Positions 1 through 13,100 of a stretch of DNA of 64,000 nucleotides are shown here, piece after piece (position 1 is the first letter of the stretch; each line of letters starts with the position of its first letter). The position numbers were made by a program, and so were the translations under genes. The notes under the pieces are model-generated. The model was not told the origin of the DNA. It made no database searches and saw nothing but the letters and a program-made list of their open reading frames with translations. The DNA is from Nymphaea colorata (lineage: Eukaryota; Streptophyta; Magnoliopsida; Nymphaeales; Nymphaeaceae), in the NCBI RefSeq assembly GCF_008831285.2, contig NC_045144.1:7182176-7246175 (forward strand), in the 5' to 3' direction.

Positions 1-410
1 CTACTGCACATAAGGTCTCTATTAACCTGTCTGCCAAATTGCCTACTGCTGTTGCTTTGACAGTGGAATCAACAAATTTTCATTCATGAATTGCTTTTTT
101 GGCATATAAAAAGGAGGCCCAGGCCATGCTTGTCCATGGGTGTGATGTGTGTACCACAACAAATTAAAGCTACAATGAGTCGTATGTTATTAATAAATCA
201 CATAAAACATATTATGCAGATACTGCAACAAACATATTAAAGGCAGTTTTGAAGCTACAATGAGTTCGCTATGTGATTGCATGTGCGTGAAATTACGTGA
301 ATGGGCAAATATGTGTTCATGTGCATATGTGATTCGTGTGTGTTGGTTTACATCTTCATTTCTTCTGACAAATGTTCATGCATGTTTATGGTTTTTCGTT
401 TCTTTCATAG
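1..410 (+). other. Intron of NOP14 at the window edge
   Basis: No part of the expected N-terminal NOP14 exons is readable here. The stretch ends in a good polypyrimidine tract and TAG acceptor just before base 411, so it is most likely the 3' part of an intron. Nothing else was recognised. Confidence 0.6.
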
Positions 411-3400
411 ATCAAAATGAAAAGAAAAAGCAAATACAATTTGTCTGATGCTGAGGATGATGAATATGCAACTGATATGGCTGGTTCCTTTTCAAATTTG
501 GATGATTTTAAGGATGATATTTCTCTAGATGAAGACGATGACAAAAATGAGAGTAAGTCTTTCAATTCATGAGGCAAAGTCTTTCTCCCTCTCTCTAAGG
601 AATTGTTCTTTTTACCTGATACTGGCACAATTTCTGTGTAGTTAAAGTTTTATAGTGGTGGATAATACAATGTTTTTCATGCTTTTGAACTAAATGCTTT
701 ATAGAGACTCGGGTGTATACATAGTTAATGTCATGATGATGGGTGTATATGATGATTTTGTTTGATTTTTGTTGATGCTATTAGGTCTCAATTCATGTTT
801 TAAAGTAGAGAAATGATACAAGCGACGTGAATAGTAAGTTCTCTTGATTGAATTTGTTCAAATTAGATATTTTGCCAATTTAGAGTGTGGCTAAGAAATG
901 TGCACCAACTGTCAAAAGCTAGCTTTGATGCTCACAAAAAGTATGCTATAAGATGTGCATAGTACATAATATTTCAAAAGACTATGCTATAGTGAATTTG
1001 ACACAAAGCATGCACTTTGTTATGTCTTAAGGAGTGTTTCTCTATGAAGCATGCTTCACAAGTGGGTCATAGACTATTCTTCATACTGGTGAATTGCTGT
1101 TGGAGACACTCATTTTTGACTGAACTATGAGTTAAAGACAAATGAAAAAGCAGCCACGACATAATCTTCCATGGTTTTAATGTTACCACTGAAATCATCA
1201 AAAGAAGGAATAATAAAGTCAACTAATTTGAAATTTCATGTTAAGAGTGTGGAAGATCATGCTCTCCATCGAAGTCAAATTCTTTTAGCTCGATATTCTA
1301 AAGTTCCGATGATCGACAAGTCCATGTGGTTACAGTATGTCAATCGAAAAGCTGTTAGATATTAACTGTGAAAACATAAGGAATGGAACGTAACACAGGA
1401 AATCAACAAAATAACATAAATAAATATACTACCTATGCTCTTTTTCCTTCATGAGAATTGGGACAAATTGGAGGGCACAGATATCAAATCTTCCTCATGT
1501 TTGCCAGTGAGCTTATACCTTTTAGCTTTTACTGTTGTGTATTTGAAAATAAGTGCTCTATTTTCTTTCATAATGTGAAAATGTAGCAAGTTGAGATAAT
1601 AATCTCGTTGCAAGTCTTTGGAGCATGGGGTATTTCTGATTCATAAGACACACTAATCAAAAGGATTTTGTTCTTCATCTTCTTGCATTTAAAGATTCAA
1701 ATATTCCAGTATAAAATTTTGCATATTTATAATAATTTATAAATAATTTATTTTCTGATGTGAGGATCTAAATAAGTGGTCTCCATATGCATGCTAGTTT
1801 GTTTTTGAATGTCTCATGATTTTGATTGAGGGATATGTTGATGATCTTGTATTAGTCCTTTTTTGGAATAATATTTCAGATTTAAATAGTCAACCTTCCA
1901 GTGTAAGGGATTATTGCTCTTGTCCCATCTTTGCACTAATATTCGATGTACACGGTTGGAAAATGCTAAATCATCAAGCACAACTATACCTTGGATTTAC
2001 TCAATCATATTATCCCACCTTTCCTGAACTTTATGAAACATAGCTTATCTTCATCAACTTTCCCCTACATGACGCAGATTGGCTTTGTGAACTCTGAACA
2101 TTTTGGGAATTTATCTTGCTACAAATAAAACAATAACTCATATCTTCGATGATCTTCTTCTCTTGGTGGATTGCATATATTCTCAAGCACTAGATTTAAA
2201 GTGTGTGCTATGGCCTATGTATATGATCAAGAAGGTATGAGGAGGATCACCTCAAATTTAAATGCTGCACTCTTTCTAAGAAGAGCATTGTCTGTGATGA
2301 TCTATATTATCTTATCAAGATCAACATTTTTTGGTCACTTCTACAAGTAACTGACTCAAAGTTGAGCTTGATTCTGTGTACCAGTTATTTGAGCCAGCCG
2401 TGTCCTTTTCAGCTCATGTGCAATTCTGTTGCCAACTGGTTAAGGTGTGCATTGTGTGACCATGTTACAACCAAATGCATCTTTGGTATCTGAATCCTTC
2501 TCATTTTCATTTGAATATTTTGTTGAAATGTTTGCTTCGTGCTTATAATTGTCAATTGGACAATTGGAGGAAAAACAAAAACATTAGATGAAGGCCTTTT
2601 TTGCCAGTACCTATGCAAAACTCCATTGTCATCGATTGCACCGTCATGCAGGTATGGCACTGTGCACTGTGCGGTGGTCTCTTAAGGAACCCATGTGATG
2701 TAGTGGAACTGTGGAACACAAATAAAGAGTTTAGTATAACCTATTAATTCTGCTTATATCCTTGTCATAGACCAGGTCAAAACAACTTGAATTATGGAAA
2801 CCCATATAGATTGTAAAATTCAAGCCAGATCAAGCTCCACTTAGCTGAGCTAGAGGATAGGGGCTTAAGTCACACTTGAGTCTGTGTACCAGTTAGACCA
2901 GCCAAGCATAAACGAGCAATTCTCAGGTCTGGCTCTTTTTGGCTCATGTACATTTCTGTTGCCAACTGGTCAGGGTTGTGCATTGTTTGACCAGGTTTCC
3001 ACCAAATGTGTCTCTGGTATTTTCTTCATTCTCATTTTCATTTTGAATCTTCCATTGTAATGCGTGCTTCATGCTTACAGTTGTCAATTGGAGGATGGTG
3101 GATATTTGAGCAGTTGATATGTTGCAAACACCACTTTTATGTAGTTTTTGTCTCTGCAGAAAACATGTTTGATGATGATAGCTTGGCTATCAGACAGGAA
3201 GGAGATGGTCTGCATGACCGTGGACCAGTGCCAAATGAGGAAAATGTACGTATTTATGAATTCAAGTTTCTTAAATTATTATTTTCAGTTGTTTTTTTTC
3301 TCTCTCCCTGGAGTGTAATGAACTGGAAAAAAATTTAAATTAACATGTACCAACTAAGTTGTCAAAAACTTGGAAGTCAGATGCTAGTCAGTCAAGACCC

Positions 3401-6400
3401 CAAAAGACTCTAGTCAGGTTTAATCAGCAGATATGTCATAGTTTTATATACTATTGGATTAATTGTTTTGACTTTTGAGTTTGTCCAAGTTGGTCAACTA
3501 AAATAAACTCAGTAAAAAATTATAAAAACACAACCAGATAAACAAAACGTATGTAAATAACCAGATAGAAAGAAAAGCACATACACGTACATGTTCTGTA
3601 CCTACATTAAATGCATATGCATATGTTTTGTATGTGTATTTAGCAATGTTTTATTCCACAGTGAATCAGGACTTCCGTATGCAACTCGCCCATACTAGCA
3701 ACAATAAATCTTAAGAAGCATTGATTTGCATCCTACCATGACTGAAACAAGTATTGTTCATAAACTTGGCTTCTTTTGTGTAAGTAGTCAACCACCCAAA
3801 GCAAAAACAAGAACCAGATTTATCATAGATGCCCTTGGAAAACACACCACAGGGGTTGTTTGGCAGCAAGAACACTTCATAAGTGTTTCATGAATCTGCT
3901 CCAAGGATTGAGTGATTCATTGAACACTCACATTGTGTTCTTGTTGCGAAACAACCCCATAGTTCCTCTCAAGGTGTGACAACAATAGGGAAAAGTATGG
4001 ATCTTGTGCCTTGTGTTTATTGTTGGTTTAGAAAACTAATATGGAAGGGCAAAAGCAGCAGACCATGAGAGGGGGAGAGAGAGGTCAAATACAAAAGAAA
4101 ATGGAATGCCAGAAAAATAGAGAGGGAGAGAGAGAGTCCCCAGAAATTCAGTCAGATGGTCAAGAAGAAAGAAAAAAATGGTGACACTTTAACAGTGAAA
4201 TCAGTGAAACACTAATACAAAAACTGAAACAGAAAATAAAATACATATCTTATCACTTATGTCTCCTGTTTACTTGTTGATGCCGGTGCTGTTGCCAGAG
4301 TCATTGCAGCTGCTGGAATCTGGTTGAAAGATGATAGAAAGTTCATGTTGTGTTCTGCTTAAGGGATAAAAAGGATGTTTCTTCTTCAACCCTCATGGCA
4401 GAGAAGCAAAGGGTTGGCAAGCCTGGAATGCTATTGGGTTTATTTTATTTTAAGATAATATCCTTATAAAGTCTTGATGTAGCCTTGTCGTTAAATGAGT
4501 TGCTGATTTTGAAATCACCTGAGTCATTACGAGACAGACACAAGTTGCATGTGAAACTTGCCTGAGTCAGGGCTGAGGCAAACGATTTTTGGTTGAGTCA
4601 GGTTTAGTTTTACAAATAGACGAGTCTCGTACTGGGTTGACCTGGTAGGGTGCCAAGCTGAACGAAGTCAACCGAGGGTGAGTTTTTGAACCTTGGCCGT
4701 TTAGCAATATATATCTGTGTGTGTGTATGTGACTTACCAAAAGACCTTCTAGAGAAAGGAATGCAGTAGTATTAACAAAAGGAAAATGTAGGTATAATCC
4801 GAGGGTCTTTTAGTCGCTAACTGAACTAGAGGGACTTGTCGATGTAGTTGATTGACTACTCCATGGTCCAAGGCCTTACCCTCTACCTGGACATGGAGTA
4901 TTCCATGTTCCAAGGCCTTACCCTCTACCTGGACATAGACTAGTCAGCTGGCTAACAACTAGGAAGTCCAGTCAAACAGTCGGCTGGCTTGTTGCCTAGG
5001 TCAGCAAATGTAAATTGTTTGGAGGATGCAGATGATACTAATAGTTTGAAATTTTAGGTTTACTGTAAATTCAACATGCTAGTTTGTAGATGACCTTGCA
5101 ATGTCACAAATTTCGCACTGAAGAAAAGTTACTTCAGATTTTAACTAAATAGCAGTAGCACACATGGATAATGCATCTCGTTTCTATTTGCTTGCATGAT
5201 ACAAATAGATCAAGTGAAAAATAAACAAATGCCTGCTCGGTGAAGGTGTTATTAGATGTTCAGTGTATGCTTAACAATAATGAAATTTTATCCATACTTG
5301 GAATCTTATCTGACTGACTCGAGATCTCTGATTGACTAGCATGCAATAAATGGAAACCAATTAACTTTTCAGTACTAATCTTATAAAAGAAAGTTTCTTA
5401 TTATGCTGGAACTTAATGTATTAGGAGGCCAAAAATGAGCTATGTTTAAGAGTAAAACAAACATTTTCTGTAGCCCAATCTTCTACATTAGTTTCTTTTG
5501 TTTTGGTCTGTCGTACCTTCGTGATTATTTATCAAAAGTTTATTGTGAAAATGACAACTTTTTTGGAAGTTCTGGATGCGGCTTAACAGCCTTTAAGTGG
5601 ATGTTTTGTTACTGCAGAGGCAAAAAACAAAGAAGGAAGTCATGGAGGAGATTATCTTGAAAAGCAAATTTCATAAGGTATGTCTGTTAGGTTGGTTATT
5701 GAATTCTTGTTGGATATTATTTTGCTCAACAAGTTAGATGAGGTTTCTATAATATCTCTCCTATTCGTTCCTGCTAGCTCTAGTGATGGCATTGACTTTG
5801 AAGTTGGTCCACTGACCACCACATACGAATGGTTTATATGCTGAGAAATGCTAACCTAATTTTTTGTTTTGTTGTCTTAGTATTTGGATTTTAAATTTGA
5901 AACTTTAAAGTGGATCCCTGTAATCTGTACAGTTGGATGGATGTCGTTGACTTTTAGGGTTAGACAAGGTACAAAATAATTATGGTTAGCCAAAGCTCTC
6001 TGTTTGTGAATATTGACTATTTACTTGAAAGTCTGTCTTTGCCTTCTTATGCCTTCTGAGTTGAGCTAGTGATGTATGTTTGGCACTATGACTAACTGGT
6101 TTAGCATAATACTTGAGCAATAAAGTTGAAGCGTGGTATAATTTTGACAAATTTTTTTCTTCTTCCAAGTTTCTTTCATGTCTTTTCCCCAAATTTCTTG
6201 GATATTGATCTGACGTTATTAGCCAATGGTAAAAGCAAGACTATGTTAGATTATCGGTGATTTCTTTAGAAGTTAAAACATCTCCTATTTTACCATTCAA
6301 TTGACCTAATTTCACTCTTTGCCTGTGAAGAATTTGAGCACATTGTCACTGAAAATGGAAATATGGAGGAGCAACTCCTGCACTACTGAACGAGTGTATT

Positions 6401-7042
6401 CTTAGTGGATGCACAATTCCTTGTTTGTCCTATTTTGAGCCTGATGGCAGTTTGCTTAGTAAAGGAAATTAGGTTTTTTCCCTAATGTTTTGAACGTGTC
6501 TTTTGCAGGCACAAAAGGCAAAGGATAAAGAAGAGGATGAACAATTAATGAATCAACTGGACAATGACTTTATATCCTTGGCGCAATCAGAGGTTATCCA
6601 TTCGTTGATTCAGCCTAGCAAGATGAATGCTGTAAAAGCTCTTTTGAATGAGAAGTCAAGGAGAGAGGCAGGAAAAAGGGGTCTTCCAGCTGTTGATGAA
6701 GAAACTTTGCAGGTGGTATTTGGTAGTGTTAGTTCATGTTTGAACCCTTATTTTTTAGTCAAATGCTGCCCAGAGAATGAGTTAAAGAAATTTGCAGCTG
6801 ACTTATGCTAACCATGGTACAGGAGTGAATTCTGTGGTTGCAAAGCCCAGTCTTGCATTTAATATGCTACCTCAATACGTCAGCTGAGCTTGTGATTCTT
6901 TTGAGAAAATTGAAATCGATATTGCCCTGACAGTTATATTTATACCATGTCAATTGTCACATAGTTGTGGGTACGGGTGCGGAGCGTACCGGTATGGGTG
7001 CGTATATATACATATATGTATACATATATGTATACATATACA

Positions 7043-7108
<66 letters not shown>

Positions 7109-10100
7109 TTATGCATAGACAGAAATAAGTTTTTAAGCAAACAAAACAATATAGAAAGTTCTATTAAAGAAAAGTAAGCCACCGGCAAAGTCACCGGAAA
7201 ATTGGTGACCGACGGAAAATCTAGTCGGGAAATCTAGCTGAATAGGTGGAGTTAAACCAAAAAGAAAATGAACAGCCCTTTAGTGTCGATCAAGGGCTCT
7301 TCATGTCCATAGTATAAACTTGACCTTTTAAAATTTAAATACAACCTAATTAGTGGAAAAAAATGGACTTGGTCAACTTTGACTGAGTCCAAAAAAGGAC
7401 GGATACTGCCATGGGTGCACTACCACACCTGTCATTGGTTTGACTGTGTCTGGGCCATGTCCAAGGGCATATCTGCACCCGTCTTGACACGGGTACCTCA
7501 CTCAAACGAAGTACGTGTGTGACATAGTCTTTATACCTTTAGGCCAACAATTTATAACTTCTTACTGCAGTGTCTGTAGCATATACCTGTTTGTCAGTTA
7601 GTTTGTATTGTTAGTTTAGCATCCATAGTTTTCTTCTTTCTCATTGTGATGGGTGGTCTAGAAATGGCTTTTCATATTGTGTGAATGACATTTGTCGAAA
7701 ATGATGCCCATATGTACCTGAGCCTAATGACTTGCTCTGTGAGTAGCTTGTTTGGGTGCCATAACAAAGCAATCTGCAAGGGTGGCTTAAGAAATGCTAA
7801 GCTGGGTGTTTTGTCATTTTTAGTGCAGGTTGTTCCGAATGATATTGTAACTGTGTCAACTCTTGAATGTGCAGTTCGATGTGTGTTTTTATGCATGTTT
7901 TGTTTTTTAGTATTTCCTTCTAGATAACAAACTAAAGTAGGCTATCAGATGGGTTGGGTCCATGAAACTAGGTACTAAGATCTAAATGAGACAGATTCTT
8001 CAAAAAAGTTGCCACAAAAATGGATCGGCTTGACTTGGATGTGGCAACAAACAGTTTGCTTTCTGTTTTGTTGAATCATTGAAGAATCATCCACACGCGG
8101 GCCCCACACCCTTTTGTGACATTAATTAAGATTAGTTTTTGGCATGGTTGTTAAAATCATAGCCACATAAACATGCTTTTTTTTTAAAGCATTAAAACGG
8201 CGAAAAATGGGTTAGCCAAAAAAATGGCAAAAAAAAAACGGGTTCTTTTAAAATGAAATGGAAAGCATGAAAAAGTGCATTTTTTGCTTTTTTGTTTTTG
8301 CGTGTTTTTTCACCTTTCTTGTGTTTATTTTCATATTTTTATTTTTTTATTTTCATATTTTTTGTGTTTTTTATTTTTTATTTTTACATTTTTAATAGCA
8401 CATTTTGTATTTCCCATTTTACTTTTAAGATCTTCCTTTTTTCTTTTATTGTTTTAAAATTTGTCGAGATTTTCCCGAGAAAAACAACTTTCTTGAATTA
8501 TATATGAGAAAAACCTTTGCCATTTAGCCTGAAAATGAGATATAAGACTGGTTAAATTGTAATCCACTGTCACAATATCGCCTCTTGATCGAAAAAGACA
8601 TGTTAAATGGCAAAAAAAAAAAGTCAGCCGCATAAAACGGCAATAAGACACATTTTTTAGAAAAGAACCAAAGTATAAAAAACGCAAAAAAGCATATAAT
8701 ACGTTTTTTTTGTGTTTTTTATTAATTCTGGTTTATTTTATGTTTTATAATTTTCAGGATTTTTTAAAATTTTTAAAAATTTGCTGAGATATTCCTGAGA
8801 TATACAACTTTGCCATATTATACCTGAGAAGTTCCTTGGCGTATAATGACCGTATACGTTAAATGTGACAATGTTGTAATCCACGTTTTCTTTTTTCTAT
8901 TACATCTAATTGGGGATTCTTTGTATTTCTGATCCTCCCAATCTTCAATTTATTGCATTTTGCATGTCTTTTTCGAAGTGTTTGCTATTATGTCGATTGG
9001 TGGTGCTGTTTCTATCTTGTTTTCTCCATGTTGGAATATATGCTTTGCTTAGGAAGTTAGGGGTTTTCGAGCAGAAAATTGGATGTTTCAATGGTCCATA
9101 TCCAGGATCTAAGTCTGTCAGTGGTTCTTAACATTTGTCATTACTGTCTCTTATATATATGTGTGTGTGTGTGTGTGTGTATAAAATTTGTTTTTTTGTT
9201 TATTTCCTACAGGATCGGCCTGATGCGTATGACAGACTTGTGAAAGAAATGGTAATGGATGTTCGTGCTCGGCCATCTGATAGGACGAAGACACCAGAGG
9301 AGATAGCACAAGAAGAGCGAACACGTCTTGAAGAATTAGAGGTATGCTTGTTTCATTTAGCCTTTGCAGAAAGTTTGTTCAGGTAATTTTGCTGAATTAG
9401 CTACTTTTTGTTCCAGGAAGAGCGAAAGAAAAGGATGCTTGCAACAGAAGAATCTGATGATGACGGCAGTGACAGTGAAAGAGAAGCCAAAAACTTGCCA
9501 TTGGACAAACCAAAGTGGATTTCTGGTGAGGACCTGGGAGATTCCTTCGATTTGGATGAAGAAGCTGCAGGCAAAGGGTGGGTTGATGAAGTACTTGGAA
9601 GGGGCGAAGCACATGATACCAGCAGTGCGGAAGAAGCATCTTCAGAAGCATCAAGTGAGCAATTTGATAGTGATTCAGAGCAACAATTTGAATCTGCAAA
9701 GGATTGGGAGCAGAGTGATGACGAACTTTTTGACACTGGCAAGGAAGGAGATGATATTCGTGTGGAAGACTTACATGAGGAAGTGAAAGACAAGAAACAG
9801 TTAAAACTTGAGCATCAGAAAGAAGAATCTCATGATGAACAGAAGAAACCCAAGAGTAAAGCTGCTGGAGATGGTCAACCACCTCTACTCCCAGAGGGTG
9901 GTTCTCTTCCTTTTATAATTGAAGCTCCAGCTGACCTGAAGCAGTTATGCTCTTTATTAGATGGTCGATCAGATTCAGAAACAGTGGAAGCCATCAATCG
10001 TATTAGGAAATGCAATGCAATTAGCCTTGCAGCAGAGAACCGCAGAAAGATGCAAGTATGGTTCCTTGGAATTATTAATTGAAAATTGTTCTCTGAAAAT

Positions 10101-13100
10101 ATTAGTTTTGGATTCACTTAAGGCACTTCAAACCAAAGTAGCAAATTAGGAAAGGAAACACGAATGAATGCAGGAAGCAAAAGGCACCTTAAAAGTGTTA
10201 GGAATTGACAAGCAGGGAATTAATTGGAAGTGAACCAAATGTAGGTGGGAGGTAAAGAAGCAATCAAATATGCAGTGGGTGGAAGCAAAAGAATAAAAAG
10301 AGACGTGGGAAGTGGGAAGGCTTTCATGCTTCCCCCGAAAAGTATCTTTGCCATTGCATTTCAGAGTTGTGATGTTGTCACTTTCAAAATATGGATCCTG
10401 GGAAACCTCCTCCCTGTTTCCTATAGTGCTTCTGATATGCCTCTTTAAATATAATATTCTTGAAATCAGATGATCTGACTTGGAAATCTTTGAAATCAGG
10501 CAATCTAACCTGGGACAGTTCTTGATTAATGAACTTGCATCTAAGCCTGGGCAACGGACCCGGGTAGCCAACGGGTACCCGGTACCCGGCCCGATCGGGC
10601 CTGGGCCCAAAAAAAACCGGCCCGGGCTGGCCTGATGGGGCCCGATTCGGCTCGAGTAGTTTTTTTTTTTTTTATTAAATAATGATATATATTTTATTAT
10701 TAAAAATGTATTTTATATTCATAAAATTTTATTTTATATTTAAAAAATATTTTTTTATTTTAATATGGCCGGGCCGGCCCGATGCCGAGGACTACTTGCA
10801 TCGTTTACTAATAATTATGGTTTTGCCTCCTCATTCTGACCTGATGATCTAGGAATATTGAAAATTAGGAGATGATAACATATTTTTGTGAACGGTTTTA
10901 TTGATATATAACCATGTGAATTCTTTTGACCCACTTGGTCAGTACTCACTGAATTTATTGAGGTGAAACTGAGTCCAGCTTGGCTGGATGCTTAGTTCTG
11001 TGGATGCAAGGTTGTTTTGAGTGGAGCCTGTGGTGCACTAACCTTTATTTTTATTAGCGCTCTGCGAACATTTTAGGATATAGAATGCTAATGCCAGACC
11101 TTGTCCGTGTATCTTGTTTGCAGGTGTTTTATGGTGTCCTATTGCAATACTTCGCTGTTTTGGCAAATCAAAAGCCAGTGAACTTCAAAAGAATAGATTT
11201 GCTGGTCAAACCGTTAGTGGAAATGAGCTCTGAGACGCCATATTTTGCAGCAATTTGTGCAAGAGAGAGGCTAATTCACATGAGAAACCAGCTTTGCAAT
11301 GATCTAAAAGACCCAGGCAATGCTATGTCCGTTCCATTTTAATACCTATTTATTGATGATGAGTGGCACTCAACCTTTTTATGTGGTTTATGTGAAGTAA
11401 TTTTCTGTGCTAACTTGTTTCTTTTACTGTTTGCAGAGTGTAGCATGTGGCCATCTTTGAAGACTTTGTTACTGTTACGTCTGTGGTCAATCATCTACCC
11501 ATGTTCTGATTACCGCCATGTTGTGATGACACCTGCAGTCCTCTTGATGTGCGAGTATCTCATGCGTTGTCCAATAGTGACAGGGCGAGATATTGCTGTT
11601 GGATTAGTCTTGTGCTCTCTTCTCCTTTGTGTGAGTGTTGGCTACCTTTATGGTTGTAACACAGTGAAGTTTGTTTTCAACATGGAATTCTTATCATATA
11701 AATTTTCTCCTTGTACCTTTGATAAAATTCTATTTCTAAATTCTACATGTGAATTTTATTTTGCTGATGACCAGATTCATTGCATTCAGAAAAAAAAATG
11801 TTCAGTTGTAAATTATATGAAGTCTGTTTTATTCCTTCTAATTGGCTAGTTAGGTGTCTGGATTAATTTATGCTGTTCCCCAAGGAATCTCTTAAATCTA
11901 TTAGTTGGTGTCCTAAGTTTCTCATTGCAGTGATAGATATGGTGCTTGATTCTACGTGCTGCTGATGATAGTATGATGGACTCCTGTAAACTAAGTCACA
12001 TAGGTATGGGTATGGTTGAGGTATGAGTACAAAGATTCAGGTACGGGCACGACAACTTTAGAAAATGTGGGTATGGCAGGGGTACGACATGATATATATG
12101 TGTATAGATGCAAAAAAATCAAAATAAAAGCAACATTTAAATAGACAAGTGATTTTAAATAATAACATAATGAACAATAACTCTAATAACAGAATGAAAA
12201 CTGAGTTGGGAAAGATTAAATCATGTAAAATTAAGCAGTTTGGATCGGTTTCGTTCTAAAAAGTACCCAAGTGTGTCTAAGTACCTATTTTGGGTACGGG
12301 TATGACAACACAGGTATGTGGACTTTATTGAAGTACCCATTGACTTAGCCAGTTAGCTTGTAAATCTTGCATCATTTTCTTGTAGTTAGGTTTTCCTAAA
12401 ACAAAGTTATCTTACTTCTATACTGGTTGCTTCATGAACATACTTTGGTGGTTGATGATCAGTATGGTTCTTGAATTGATTGCTGCAGGTTTGCAGGCAA
12501 TCAAGGAAGCTGTGTCCTGAGGCAATCAATTTTCTGAAAAATCTGCTGATGGCAGCTTCTGCAAGCAGGATGGGACCAAATAATGGCATTTCCTTACATG
12601 TGAGTTATTAAATTGTAACCATTCAGGCATATTCTGTGATATAGCAGAATTTGTGATGCATCATCATATTTTGCCAGGGTAACTCTATGATGGAACCATT
12701 GATAAGGACACCATGGCTTCATCTTTCTGACACTGTAACTGACCTACGTCCTCTGGATCTCATTACACTTATGGACTTGCCTGCTGAATCATCTTATTTC
12801 AGTTCTGATAGTTTTAGGTTTGTGATTCCTCCAGTGATCTAAGGTTTCATATTCTTGTATTGGCGATTATCTAGTTTGTTATAAGGCATATGCAGTTTTA
12901 CGTCTCTATTTATTTGAAGCAGTCACTTTTATTCTGCCTACTGCTATAACAAACAAAAAATGAAGTTTGATTTTCCATACCTCATGTACAGAGCTGGTGC
13001 ACTCTTCTCCATGACGGAGACTTTGAGGGGATTTGTTCACATTTATGATGGCATCAGCTCTTTTCCTGAATTGTTTGGTCCAGTTCGTAGTTTACTAAGT

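Noticed and set aside
6940-7194. Tyr/Ile-rich ORFs on both strands over (TA)n at 7 kb
   Set aside because: They are translations of the dinucleotide repeat and have no start context, splice support or family.
9397-9882. Two long minus-strand ORFs and a plus-frame ORF within NOP14 exon 6
   Set aside because: They are shadows of the acidic NOP14 exon; the frame 9,417-10,055 is conserved and joins neighbours in phase.
11326-11333. Alternative GT donor for NOP14 intron 7
   Set aside because: Using it puts the next exon out of frame and brings a stop codon at once; the GC donor restores the conserved protein.
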